Of a stretch of DNA of 64,000 bases, positions 35,384 through 43,265 are shown in pieces. Made by a program: the position numbers and the translations under genes. The first letter of the stretch is position 1; every line of letters starts with the position of its first letter. The stretch is from Ancrocorticia sp047602305 (GTDB lineage: Bacteria; Actinomycetota; Actinomycetes; Actinomycetales; Actinomycetaceae): contig JASGHO010000001.1 of assembly GCA_047602305.1 (NCBI GenBank), forward strand, positions 2,418,001-2,482,000. The letters run 5' to 3'. Below the pieces are notes generated by a model. The model ran no database searches, was not told the DNA's origin, and saw only the letters and a list, made by a program, of their open reading frames with translations.

Positions 35384-35426
35384 GTGGAGACGCGGTGGAG
35401 ACGCGGTGGAGACGCGGTGGAGACGC
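35383..35426. repeat. Tandem repeat, 11 bp x 4
   Basis: Four exact copies of GGTGGAGACGC, then a run of GGTGGGGT-type sequence. Confidence 0.85.
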
Positions 35427-35890
35427 GGTGCGGACGTGGTGTGGGGTGGGGTGGGGTGGGGAGGAGACGTGGTGCGGAGGCGCCGTCGTCGTTAAAAAGG
35501 GGTGGTGACCTGCGATGACGGAGATAGTTTAATCCGAAAATATGTGGTGAACCCCATGGCCAATTTCCCGAATAGGCCTCGCGTTTGGGAGTTTAGACAG
35601 TTGGCAAGGCGTAAGAAGTGAGCTATGGAAAATGGGGTAATTCCAGATTGAACCCGCTGACAGTGAGGGAAATAGTTGAGATTTGAATTAGGGTCATATC
35701 AGAAGCTTGGAAAAGCCGATCTGGGAACATAAAACCCCAGGTAAAGGCTTATGGATGCGGTGAATCATGTCCGCGTTTAATTGCTTCACCAGCCGAGTTC
35801 CAGCAGTGCTGTGGCCCGGAAAACCTAATACTCCGCACCCACTTAACCGGTGCGTGCGGATACCATGACCACACTCAATGGGAGAGAATC

Positions 35891-36463
35891 ATGCAGAAGA
35901 TCGTGTACGGCGTGCTGGCGCGGGTGTTTGCCGTTGTCCTGCTGCTCGTTGGCGTCGGCGCCATCGTTGGCGGAAACTTTGCTCACGGTTATGTCACCGA
36001 TCAGCTCAGCCAGGAAAAGATCGACATGCCCTCGGAAGGCGGCATCGAAGGTCTGGAGTCCAAGGAGTCCCAGGACAAGCTGCGCCCGTGGATCGGCCAG
36101 CAGCTCACCACCGGCCCGCAGGCCGAAGCCTTCGCAAACGACTACATCTGGGCTCACATGATGTCCTCTTCCGGTGGCAAGACCTACGAAGAAGTGTCCG
36201 GTGAATACACGGGCGCCCAGCGCTCCATGGACCCGGAAGAGTTTGCTGCCTCCGAGGACATGCAGAAGCTCGGCCAGCTGCGGCAGAGTCTCTTCATGGG
36301 TGACAGTCTGCGCGGCATGCTCCTCAATGCTTATGGCTGGTGGCTCGTTGGGACCATCGCCATCTGGGTCGGTGGCGCGGCCATCGCCGCAGGTGTTGCG
36401 CTGGGCGTGATCGGATTCGGCCCGCTTCGTACCAAGAAAGGTGCTGATATCAGCAAGGCATGA
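35891..36463 (+). CDS. Predicted membrane protein of unknown function
   Basis: 190 residues. An N-terminal transmembrane helix (VYGVLARVFAVVLLLVGVGAIV), an extracytoplasmic ~100-residue loop (FAHGYVTDQLSQEKIDMP ...) and a C-terminal helix pair (LNAYGWWLVGTIAIWVGGAA, IAAGVALGVIGFGPLRTKKG). RBS GGGAGAG. Similar two-helix proteins are widespread in actinomycetes, but I cannot name a function. It precedes tRNA-Leu. Confidence 0.85.
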   Translation: MQKIVYGVLARVFAVVLLLVGVGAIVGGNFAHGYVTDQLSQEKIDMPSEGGIEGLESKESQDKLRPWIGQQLTTGPQAEAFANDYIWAHMMSSSGGKTYEEVSGEYTGAQRSMDPEEFAASEDMQKLGQLRQSLFMGDSLRGMLLNAYGWWLVGTIAIWVGGAAIAAGVALGVIGFGPLRTKKGADISKA

Positions 36464-36603
36464 GTGACGAGAGAGTGTTGGGAGCGCTAAACGAGACGGG
36501 GAACACGCTGCCCTCGCTTTGAAAAATTCCTGCTCTCCCTATAAGCTCTTACTTGCTGCAACTGGTAGGTACATCGTTGATGTGGCAACTGGTTGAAGTC
36601 ACT

Positions 36604-36690
36604 GCTCAAGTGGCGGAATAGGCAGACGCGCACGGTTCAGGTCCGTGTGCCCGAAAGGGCGTGGGGGTTCAACTCCCCCCTTGAGCACCA
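36604..36690 (+). tRNA. tRNA-Leu(CAG)
   Basis: A class II tRNA. Acceptor stem GCTCAAG (36604-36610) pairs with CTTGAGC (36680-36686), discriminator A, encoded CCA. Anticodon stem CACGG/CCGTG with loop TTCAGGT gives anticodon CAG (36638-36640). A long variable arm (CCCGAAAGGGC) and T arm GGGGGTTCAACTCCCCC are present. Confidence 0.96.
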
Positions 36691-36701
36691 AATGTTGAAA
36701 G

Positions 36702-36725
36702 AAAACCGCGGATTTCCGCGGTTTT
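36702..36725 (+). terminator. Terminator after tRNA-Leu
   Basis: AAAACCGCGG-ATTT-CCGCGGTTTT, a classical GC-rich stem with A/T flanks, 11 bases past the tRNA 3' end. Confidence 0.85.
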
Positions 36726-36789
36726 CGTCGTTTCTGGGGTCGTGTTAGAGCCCGTAACTCCAGTGTTCGACGACGGCACTGAGGCCAGC

Positions 36790-37158
36790 TTAGCCTTTGA
36801 CTAACTGGGATACCCGTCCGCGTGAGACGCCCATGATGGCCGCAGTGTCCGTTACGGAGAACCCCGCCGCTCGGAGTTTCCGCGCGATTGTGCGGGATAG
36901 GAGGGCGGCTTCAAGCTGAGCTTCGACGGCCGACACTGTTGCTGCTCGGGCTTCCCTTACTTCATTCTGGAGTTCAATGTTGGGGATGATGCGGATATCC
37001 CACCCTGAATGGTCAATATCCTCGTATGTTGTGTCCAGGTAATCGATGACTTGTTGATGGGCCTTGTCCAGAGTGGTGACCTGAGTATGGTGATCGTCGT
37101 CAATCTCCAACTCCCACCCACCGGACCAGGGGGTCGCCTTGACATCAAGTGCGGTCAT
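36790..37158 (-). CDS. hicB: HicB-family antitoxin
   Basis: 122 residues. An N-terminal partial RNase H-like HicB fold (MTALDVKATPWSGGWELEI, ... VTTLDKAHQQVIDYLD) and a C-terminal DNA-binding HTH (LRAAGFSVTDTAAIMGVSRG, RVSQLV). Its start overlaps the hicA stop by four bases (37155-37158), so toxin and antitoxin are one operon, hicA first. Probably represses its own promoter. Confidence 0.82.
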   Translation of the reverse strand: MTALDVKATPWSGGWELEIDDDHHTQVTTLDKAHQQVIDYLDTTYEDIDHSGWDIRIIPNIELQNEVREARAATVSAVEAQLEAALLSRTIARKLRAAGFSVTDTAAIMGVSRGRVSQLVKG

Positions 37159-37346
37159 GAGGTGCTCCTTTCTATTGCTCTCAAGGCATCTCGTACTACT
37201 TTGGGTGAGACGACTCGTGCCTGAGTTATGGTCACGGTTACGGCGCCGTTGCGCCAGACCTCGTGATCGCCTTTTCCTTGCCGGGGTGTGAATCCAGCAT
37301 TGTGTAGGAGACGTGCTAACTCGCGGTACTTCATCGGCTTCGTCAT
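37155..37346 (-). CDS. hicA: HicA-family mRNA interferase toxin
   Basis: 63 residues with the dsRBD-like HicA fold: KYRELARLLHNAGFTPRQGK, then GDHEVWRNGAVTVTITQ with the conserved histidine (His in GxHxxW), then VVSPKVVRDALRAIE. HicA cleaves mRNA and tmRNA when freed from HicB. Adjacent to tRNA-Leu, which is a common insertion neighbourhood. Base composition of the pair is slightly more AT-rich than its neighbours. Confidence 0.87.
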   Translation of the reverse strand: MTKPMKYRELARLLHNAGFTPRQGKGDHEVWRNGAVTVTITQARVVSPKVVRDALRAIERSTS

Positions 37347-37477
37347 TAGCCTAATTTACCCCCACTAGATAGTAAATGTCTAGAGGGGGTAAATTTGTGT
37401 GAGTCGAGACTTCCTGGTGACACAGCGTGACCCGGCCTGAGAACAGATGGGCCTGCATTGGGGTTAGGCGCCCAATG

Positions 37478-37559
37478 AACGACGACGGCGCGGGTCAGCT
37501 GTTGATGAGGTCACGTACGTGAGTGGTTTCGTACGTGAGTGGCGGGCGCCGTCGTCGTT
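37478..37559. repeat. Inverted repeat with AACGACGACGGCGC arms
   Basis: Perfect 14 bp arms at 37478-37491 and 37546-37559. The 54 bp centre contains two CGTACGTGAGTGG direct repeats. The arms carry the over-represented 10-mer GCCGTCGTCG on each strand. Confidence 0.8.
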
Positions 37560-37595
37560 AATTCGTCAATCCCGGAAACCGGGGCCGAAACCGAG

Positions 37596-38432
37596 CTATT
37601 CCGCGGACTTCCCGGGCTCGTCCTGCTGCTCCTCGCGTGCGGCCTTGCGCGCCCGCAACTTCTTCGACAGCATCTGCCAGAAAATGAACGCGAGGTAGAG
37701 CGAGAACGCGACGTTGCCCCAGAACGGGTCGATCCAGGCGGCGAACAGCGAGCTGAACGGCACCATCGTGCAGGCGGCCAGACCCACGATGACGGCCGAG
37801 CGCAAGTCGACGTTCTGGCGCCGGACGTTGCCGAGCGTGCCCGAAATGGAGCCCGGGATCATCATGACGAGGGAGCTGCCTTTGGCGACGAGGTCGTTGG
37901 CGCCGAAGAAGAACATGAGAATCGGGACAACCACGATGCCGCCGCCCACGCCCAATAGTCCCGACAGGATGCCGGTGATGAAGCCGAGGACCACAAGCAG
38001 GGCGCCGGATATGAGGCCGAGGGAAATTTCGTCGTCGCGCTGGGGGACAACAAACCACAGCGTCACGATCACCACGAGCAAGAAGCCCAAGAACGCCCAC
38101 TGGATCGCGCCAACCGGCAGCTTTTGAAGGAGATAACTGCCGACTTGGGCGCCCACAACAACGCCCACAGCGAGGCAGAGCGCGGCAATCCAATCCACGT
38201 TGCCCTGCACGCCGTAGCTGATCGCGCCGACGATAGCGGTGGGCAGAATTGCCGCTACCGACGTGCCAGCCGCAAGCTTCTGCTGCATACCGACCCACAA
38301 AACGAGGGCGGGGACGATGATCGTACCTCCGCCAATACCGAACATACCGGACAGCGCCCCGGCCGCGATACCGATGAAGATCAACGGTAATGTTCGCGGG
38401 CCGGGGGCGTGACGAGTTGAATGAGAGGTCAT
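37596..38432 (-). CDS. TauE/SafE-family sulfite/anion exporter
   Basis: 278 residues, eight to nine transmembrane helices with the paired half-motifs of the family: GALSGMFGIGGGTIIVPALV near the N-terminus and ITGILSGLLGVGGGIVVVPI in the second half. TauE/SafE proteins export sulfite or related anions. Its first codon overlaps the NCS2 permease stop by four bases (38429-38432), so it is the second gene of that operon; in this purine context an organic-acid product might be exported (inference). Confidence 0.88.
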   Translation of the reverse strand: MTSHSTRHAPGPRTLPLIFIGIAAGALSGMFGIGGGTIIVPALVLWVGMQQKLAAGTSVAAILPTAIVGAISYGVQGNVDWIAALCLAVGVVVGAQVGSYLLQKLPVGAIQWAFLGFLLVVIVTLWFVVPQRDDEISLGLISGALLVVLGFITGILSGLLGVGGGIVVVPILMFFFGANDLVAKGSSLVMMIPGSISGTLGNVRRQNVDLRSAVIVGLAACTMVPFSSLFAAWIDPFWGNVAFSLYLAFIFWQMLSKKLRARKAAREEQQDEPGKSAE

Positions 38433-40051
38433 GCGTCCTTACCTGGAGTTGAGCCAGAGTGGCTCGTTACTGGGCTCTTCGCCCGGATTGTGCCTGATCG
38501 GGTTGAATCGGCCGGGCCCTTGGCGCGGGTACCGCTGACCTGCTCGTCGGGCTCGTATGATTCTGGAGCAAGCGTACCGCCAGTGCTGAGGACTTCAGCT
38601 TCCGTCTCCTGAATCTGGCGCGGGGGAGCTGCAGCGAGATCGCTCGGATCCTCGGGAGTGCCGGGGAGGAGGACGTTGAAGAAGATGTTGAGGAGTACTG
38701 CGACGATAGCGGCCGAGCTGATACCCGAGTGGAAGATTACTACGAACCAGGCCGGGAAGGAGTGCCAGAAGTCCGCCGAGACCACGGGGATCAGACCGAA
38801 GGCGATCGATGTGGCAACCACCACCAGGTTGTTGTTGCCCTGGTAGTTCACCTTGGAGAGGGTACGCACACCACTCGCTGCCACTGTGCCGAAGAGCACG
38901 ATGCCGGCGCCACCCAGAACGGGGGAGGGGATGAGAGCGAAGACCGCAGCGGCCATCGGGGACAGGCCCAGGATCAGCAGGATTGCGCCTCCAGCGGCCA
39001 CTGCGAAGCGGCTCTTGATGCCGGTGAGAGCAACCAGGCCCACATTCTGTGCGAAGGCGGAAGCGGGGAAGCCGTTGAAGATCGGAGCAATCGCGGTGGA
39101 GATCATGTCCGCACGCAGGCCGTCACCGACGCGGCGGGCGTCAACCTTGGTACCGACAACCTCGCCCACAGCAAGGATGTCAGCGGTGGTCTCGACCATG
39201 ATCACCAGGATGACGATGAACATCGAGATGATCGCGCCCATTTCGAACAGCGGCATGCCGAACGCGAAGGGCTGGGGAAGAGCGACGAGCGACGCCTCAG
39301 AAATGGGGGTGAAATCGACGCGGCCAAGAGCGATTGCTGTGATGGTGCCGATCGCCAGACCAAGTAGTACCGCGAGGCGGGAGAGGATGGCGATCTTGCT
39401 GAGGATGAGAACGACGGCGAGGGTGAAGAGCGCCAGGCCGATGTTGCCAAGTGAGGCGAAGTTCGGGTTGGGTTGCGCGACGCCGTCGACCATGATGGTG
39501 GCCTGGCCGGTAATCCATCCTGCCGCTACTGGCATCAGCGAAAGCCCAATCACCGTAATGATGGACCCCGTCACCACTGCGGGGAAGAATCGTACGACCC
39601 GGGAGAAGAACGGCGTAATGATGAGGCCGAGGATACCCGCGGCGATGATCGCGCCGAGTACATGCTGCATGCCTTCCTGGCCGCGGTCGCCGATGATGGC
39701 GAGCATCGTGGACACTGCGGCGAACGAGGTGCCCTGCACAAGGGGTAGCTGCGAGCCGAAGAACGGAATGCCGATCGTCTGGAGGATCGTGGCGAGACCG
39801 CTGATGAAGAGTCCGCAGGCGACGAGCAGTGCGCGATCGGCGGTATCCAGGCCCGCGGCGCCACCCACGATGAGCGGTACGGCGATGACGCCGCCGAACA
39901 TGGCGAGAATGTGCTGCACTCCGTAGCCGAAGGTACGGCCCAAGCCTAGGCGCTCATCTTCCGGACGGGTGCTCGCGGGGATCGACTGCGCAGTCGCATT
40001 TGCCCCCGGGGAGGAACCGGCGATTTGTCGGGGGGATTCGATGGTGGTCAT
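38429..40051 (-). CDS. NCS2-family nucleobase (xanthine/urate) permease
   Basis: 540 residues. About fourteen transmembrane helices from YGVQHILAMFGGVIAVPLIV, with family motifs FGSQLPLVQGTSFAA, MVETTADILAVGEVVGTKVD (catalytic-type Glu) and NGFPASAFAQNVGLVALTGI. N- and C-terminal cytoplasmic extensions are long. Urate or xanthine is the likely substrate because it begins the purine cluster and faces the HIU hydrolase and OHCU decarboxylase on the same strand. Confidence 0.9.
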   Translation of the reverse strand: MTTIESPRQIAGSSPGANATAQSIPASTRPEDERLGLGRTFGYGVQHILAMFGGVIAVPLIVGGAAGLDTADRALLVACGLFISGLATILQTIGIPFFGSQLPLVQGTSFAAVSTMLAIIGDRGQEGMQHVLGAIIAAGILGLIITPFFSRVVRFFPAVVTGSIITVIGLSLMPVAAGWITGQATIMVDGVAQPNPNFASLGNIGLALFTLAVVLILSKIAILSRLAVLLGLAIGTITAIALGRVDFTPISEASLVALPQPFAFGMPLFEMGAIISMFIVILVIMVETTADILAVGEVVGTKVDARRVGDGLRADMISTAIAPIFNGFPASAFAQNVGLVALTGIKSRFAVAAGGAILLILGLSPMAAAVFALIPSPVLGGAGIVLFGTVAASGVRTLSKVNYQGNNNLVVVATSIAFGLIPVVSADFWHSFPAWFVVIFHSGISSAAIVAVLLNIFFNVLLPGTPEDPSDLAAAPPRQIQETEAEVLSTGGTLAPESYEPDEQVSGTRAKGPADSTRSGTIRAKSPVTSHSGSTPGKDA

Positions 40052-40357
40052 GGTGCTTCTCCTAGCGTTGGCCCACGTGGTGCGGCCAGATGTCGAGGGT
40101 CAGACGAGTTCGCTTCGCAGATGCGCTCTTACGGCGAGCATCGTCGGAGTCCTCTCGATTCGTTAAGCAGGGGCTTAGGTCCTAACCTAGTTCGCCAACG
40201 ATTTGGAGGGGGTTTCGCTATTGTTACTATTTCGTAAATAGAATTGATCAAGATAAATGGCGTGTTTCCGCCGAGCAGTTTTGTAGGGCGTGGGTCACTT
40301 TTCGGCGCGTTTTAGCGGGTTTGGGGCGCGTCCTTGGTGTCCCCGGTGTCTTTGCCA

Positions 40358-40426
40358 AAGAGGCCACCGTTCCGTGGAGAGGTCACGCTTTATAGACGTG
40401 ACCTCTCGTTGAGAAGGTGACCTCTT
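40358..40426. repeat. Nested palindrome of the GAGAGGTCAC family, copy 1
   Basis: Inner arms GAGAGGTCACG (40377-40387) and CGTGACCTCTC (40397-40407) are perfect; outer arms AAGAGGCCACC (40358-) and GGTGACCTCTT (40416-) differ by one base, and both inner/outer spacers are 8 bp. A related copy lies at 61121-61190. Confidence 0.8.
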
Positions 40427-40462
40427 CGAGAGTTGCTGCCTGGTTTAGGGGTGGCGAGGGTG

Positions 40463-40545
40463 CAGGTCGAACGTTTTCCACCCCTCAGGTCGAACGTTTT
40501 CCACCCCTCAGGTCGAACGTTTTCCACCCCTCAGGTCGAACGTTT
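40463..40545. repeat. Tandem repeat, 23 bp x 3.6
   Basis: Three exact copies starting CAGGTCGAACGTTTTCCACC (40463, 40486, 40509) and a 14 bp partial fourth, ending one base from the HIU hydrolase stop. Confidence 0.9.
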
Positions 40546-40546
40546 G

Positions 40547-40870
40547 TCAGCTGCCTCGGTACGTGGAGTAGGCGAAGGGGCTGAGTAGCAGCGGCACGTG
40601 GTAGTGCGGCAGATCGCCAACAGTGAAGGCGATTGTTACCGAAGGGTAGAACGCCTCAGTGCCGGCGGAGGCAAAGTAGGCGCCCGTGTCGAACGAGAGC
40701 GTGTAGTTCCCGGATGGCAGTGTCTCGGGTCCGAGTGCGAGGCGGCCGTCCTCGTTCGTGAGGCCGCTCGCGACCACCTCGCCGCTCGCGGATGTGAGTG
40801 TCACAGTGACAGCCGCTGCGGGAGTGCCGGTCACGGCATCGAGAATGTGGGTGGTGAGGTGACTGGTCAC
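40547..40870 (-). CDS. uraH: 5-Hydroxyisourate hydrolase (transthyretin-like)
   Basis: 107 residues from a GTG at 40870 preceded by AAGGAG; a further ATG at 40933 is open, but the extra 21 residues (TTQNTVGTPATAGGP) are not family-like. It has the hallmark motifs LTTHILDAVTGTPAA, a central GNYTLSFDTGAYF and the C-terminal YSTYRGS with the invariant YRGS. It converts HIU, the product of urate oxidation, to OHCU. Same strand as the OHCU decarboxylase upstream. Confidence 0.93.
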   Translation of the reverse strand: MTSHLTTHILDAVTGTPAAAVTVTLTSASGEVVASGLTNEDGRLALGPETLPSGNYTLSFDTGAYFASAGTEAFYPSVTIAFTVGDLPHYHVPLLLSPFAYSTYRGS

Positions 40871-40991
40871 GTCTGCTCCTTCGATAGGGCCGCCGGCTGT
40901 TGCCGGAGTGCCAACGGTATTCTGGGTGGTCAACGGCTGATGGCCGGAAACGCTACTTTCGCCGCATATGCCACGGGTTCATGTACATCAG

Positions 40992-41047
40992 TGGCGGCGA
41001 GAGCGTTCTATCTGGATATATAGGCACATAGAACGCTCTCGCCGCCA
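40992..41047. repeat. Extragenic palindrome, copy B of TGGCGGCGAGAGCGTTCTAT family
   Basis: Perfect 20 bp arms, TGGCGGCGAGAGCGTTCTAT (40992-41011) and its complement (41028-41047), 16-base centre. Located between uraH and uraD. Shares about 31 bp with 26800-26830 in inverted orientation. Confidence 0.85.
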
Positions 41048-41102
41048 TAAAATTCGTGAAGCGCTCGCAAGCCTAATCGGGTTTGTACTAGGCGCGGCTA
41101 GA

Positions 41103-41606
41103 TCAGCTGGGATCGCCGAGCGCCTGCCGCAACCGCAGTAGAGCAATCTGGCGTAGTTGCTCGACCGCCTCTGCGGCTTCACTAATATTGTCATTGTCGA
41201 GCCTGCGGCGAATCTCCGCGAGCATCTCCTCGGGGCTACGACCGGCGGCCCGAATGAGGAAGATGCGCCCGAAGCGTTCTTCATAGGCTGCATTCGCCTC
41301 GGCCATGGCCTCCGCAAGTTCCGTGGAGGCGCCGCCCATGGAGGCCTGCTCTCGTCGTGATGCCGCGGCTTCCTGCCCTTGCCCCGACACCTTCTGTCCG
41401 ATTCGGGGATGATGAGCCAGCGCTGCGTCGAGATCCTCCCCGGTCCAGTCCGAAGCCGCATGCGCCGCCGCAGCTTCCACGGACGCCACATCAGCATACG
41501 GGCGACCCGCAACGACGCTATCAACCCACGTCGGAATATCAGCCCACACGCGGACAACGGCGGCCGCCGCGGCGGGCTCTGCCGTATTGAACTCTTCAAG
41601 ACCCAT
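41103..41606 (-). CDS. uraD: 2-Oxo-4-hydroxy-4-carboxy-5-ureidoimidazoline (OHCU) decarboxylase
   Basis: 167 residues, all-helical. Catalytic motif HHPRIGQK (His of the family's HPRIG), with EAMAEANAAYEERFGRIFLI and SPEEMLAEIRRRLDND typical of UraD/PucL N-terminal domains. It makes S-allantoin from OHCU. Divergent from allB across 162 bp that contains the regulatory region and a parS-like site. Confidence 0.94.
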   Translation of the reverse strand: MGLEEFNTAEPAAAAAVVRVWADIPTWVDSVVAGRPYADVASVEAAAAHAASDWTGEDLDAALAHHPRIGQKVSGQGQEAAASRREQASMGGASTELAEAMAEANAAYEERFGRIFLIRAAGRSPEEMLAEIRRRLDNDNISEAAEAVEQLRQIALLRLRQALGDPS

Positions 41607-41685
41607 GGGCCGATAGTAGGCCGTGGACGTTTCGCGTGTGTTACCTCACGCAAATCCCGCGAGTAACATGCGCGAAATATTCGAG

Positions 41686-41701
41686 CGTTCCACGTGAAAC
41701 G
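41686..41701. promoter_or_regulatory. parS-like 16-mer in the uraD-allB divergent region
   Basis: CGTTCCACGTGAAACG matches TGTTTCACGTGAAACA at 13 of 16 positions, including the central CACGTGAAAC. It could equally be an operator of the purine genes. Confidence 0.35.
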
Positions 41702-41768
41702 TTGAGCCGATAGTTTGGGCAGCAGCTTTGACTTGTGAGTTCCACTCGCATGTGTCGGAAGGAACGAG

Positions 41769-43265
41769 ATGTCTGAACGCAACATGACCTTGTACGCCTC
41801 GCGCGCCTGGGTGGGAGGGGAGTTTCAGCCTGCTCGGGTCGACGTCGTCGACGGCGTCATCGCCTCGGTTGTGACCGGCGCCGCCGCGTTGGAGGCCGGC
41901 GATACCAGCCCTGCTTCAACGACCGCACCATTTATTGTTCACATCAATGAGGGTGCGGTGCTTCTGCCGGGTCTTGTGGATTCGCATGTGCACGTCAACG
42001 AGCCGGGCCGCACCGAATGGGAGGGCTTCCGCTCGGCCACGCTGGCTGCAGCTGCGGGCGGCATCACCACGTTCATCGACATGCCACTCAACTCGATCCC
42101 GCCCACCACCACGCGCGAGGCACTGGAGATCAAACGCGAGGCGGCAGCGCGTTCCGCCCATATTGACATCGGATTCTGGGGTGGCGCGGTGCCGGAGAAC
42201 CTCGGCTCGCTCGCCCCCGTACACGAGGGTGGAGTCTTCGGCTTCAAGTGCTTCCTCTCCCCTTCGGGCGTGGACGAGTTCGGTCACCTTGACCGCGAGC
42301 AACTGCTTGCCGCAATGCGAGAGATTGAGGCTCTGGGCTCGCGAATCATCATTCATGCCGAGGATCCGGCATTTTTTGGCGACGACGGCGCGCTGGGCCA
42401 GGGATATGACAAGTTCCTGGAGTCCCGTCCTCCGGCGAGTGAGCAGTCGGCTATCGACACGATTATTGAGGCGGTACGCCTCACGGGGTGCCGCACGCAC
42501 ATTCTTCATCTCAGCGATGGGCGTGCTCTTCCTGCGATTCGCGCGGCGAAGGCCGAAGGGTTGCCGCTGACCGTTGAGACCTGCCCGCATTACCTGACGA
42601 TCGTGGCGGAGGAGATTCCGGACGGTGCGGTCGAGTTCAAGTGCTGCCCGCCGATTCGCGAGGCATCGAACCGTGACCTGCTGTGGGAGGGCATCTGTGA
42701 CGGCACCATCGATGCCATTGTGAGTGACCATTCCCCGAGTACGGTAGAACTCAAGCGTCTGGGTGACGGCGATTTTGGCTTGGGATGGGGCGGCATTTCC
42801 GGCCTTCAGCTGGGCCTTGCTGCCGTGTGGACCGAGGCGCAGCATCGTAACATCCCGCTCTCCACGGTGCTTCCGCTGTACACCACGGGTCCGGCGCGGG
42901 TTGCTGGCCTTGACACAACCGTCGGCCTTGAATCTGTGGGAACAATCGCCGTAGGGGCGCCCGCCCACTTAACCATTTTTGACCCTTCTGACCAGCAGAT
43001 TGTTGACGCAAATACACTCCTGCACCGCAACCCGATCAGTGCCTATAATGGGCGCTCGTTCACTGGTCGCATCATGCGGACCTGGCTGGCGGGTCGGACT
43101 GTTTTTGATGCGCGATCCGGTGGCGTGGGCGAGGCGCCGCATCTGCGCCAGCCTCCGGCAGGACGGCTACTGGCCGCAAGACGGCAACCGGTTTCGACGC
43201 CGTCGACCTCTAGTCTGTTGACAGACTCTGATCAGTCCCAGGCAGTGAGAGGGAGTATCTCGTGA
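41769..43265 (+). CDS. allB: Allantoinase
   Basis: 498 residues of the cyclic amidohydrolase superfamily. Metal ligands: VDSHVHVNEPGRTEWEGF, FGFKCFLSPSGVDEFG (carboxylated Lys), IIHAEDP, HILHLSDG and VSDHSPST (Asp). It opens the ring of S-allantoin to allantoate. The last ~45 residues (RQPPAGRLLAARRQPVS...) extend beyond the usual end. The stop overlaps the GTG start of the next gene by four bases; RBS AAGGAAC. Confidence 0.94.
   Translation: MSERNMTLYASRAWVGGEFQPARVDVVDGVIASVVTGAAALEAGDTSPASTTAPFIVHINEGAVLLPGLVDSHVHVNEPGRTEWEGFRSATLAAAAGGITTFIDMPLNSIPPTTTREALEIKREAAARSAHIDIGFWGGAVPENLGSLAPVHEGGVFGFKCFLSPSGVDEFGHLDREQLLAAMREIEALGSRIIIHAEDPAFFGDDGALGQGYDKFLESRPPASEQSAIDTIIEAVRLTGCRTHILHLSDGRALPAIRAAKAEGLPLTVETCPHYLTIVAEEIPDGAVEFKCCPPIREASNRDLLWEGICDGTIDAIVSDHSPSTVELKRLGDGDFGLGWGGISGLQLGLAAVWTEAQHRNIPLSTVLPLYTTGPARVAGLDTTVGLESVGTIAVGAPAHLTIFDPSDQQIVDANTLLHRNPISAYNGRSFTGRIMRTWLAGRTVFDARSGGVGEAPHLRQPPAGRLLAARRQPVSTPSTSSLLTDSDQSQAVRGSIS

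Larger units (their letters stand above)
34439..35890. other. Long gene-free, repeat-rich region
   Basis: 1452 bp without a credible gene; the ORFs on both strands here come from low-complexity repeats. 34860-35050 and 35200-35275 are strand-asymmetric CCCCGCTCCCAAACACCCC-type sequence. A 136 bp direct repeat (35024-35159 and 35248-35383), a four-copy 11 bp tandem repeat (35383-35426) and a GCGCCGTCGTCGTT site (35480) follow. 35500-35830 is AT-rich and featureless. Confidence 0.7.
40052..40546. other. Gene-free region between permease and HIU hydrolase
   Basis: 495 bp. Holds a nested palindrome (40358-40426) and a 23 bp tandem repeat (40463-40545). No ORF. The permease promoter is presumably in 40060-40260. 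Confidence 0.6.

Noticed and set aside
40463..40545. CRISPR array
   Set aside because: The 23 bp units are contiguous with no spacers and no cas genes are nearby.
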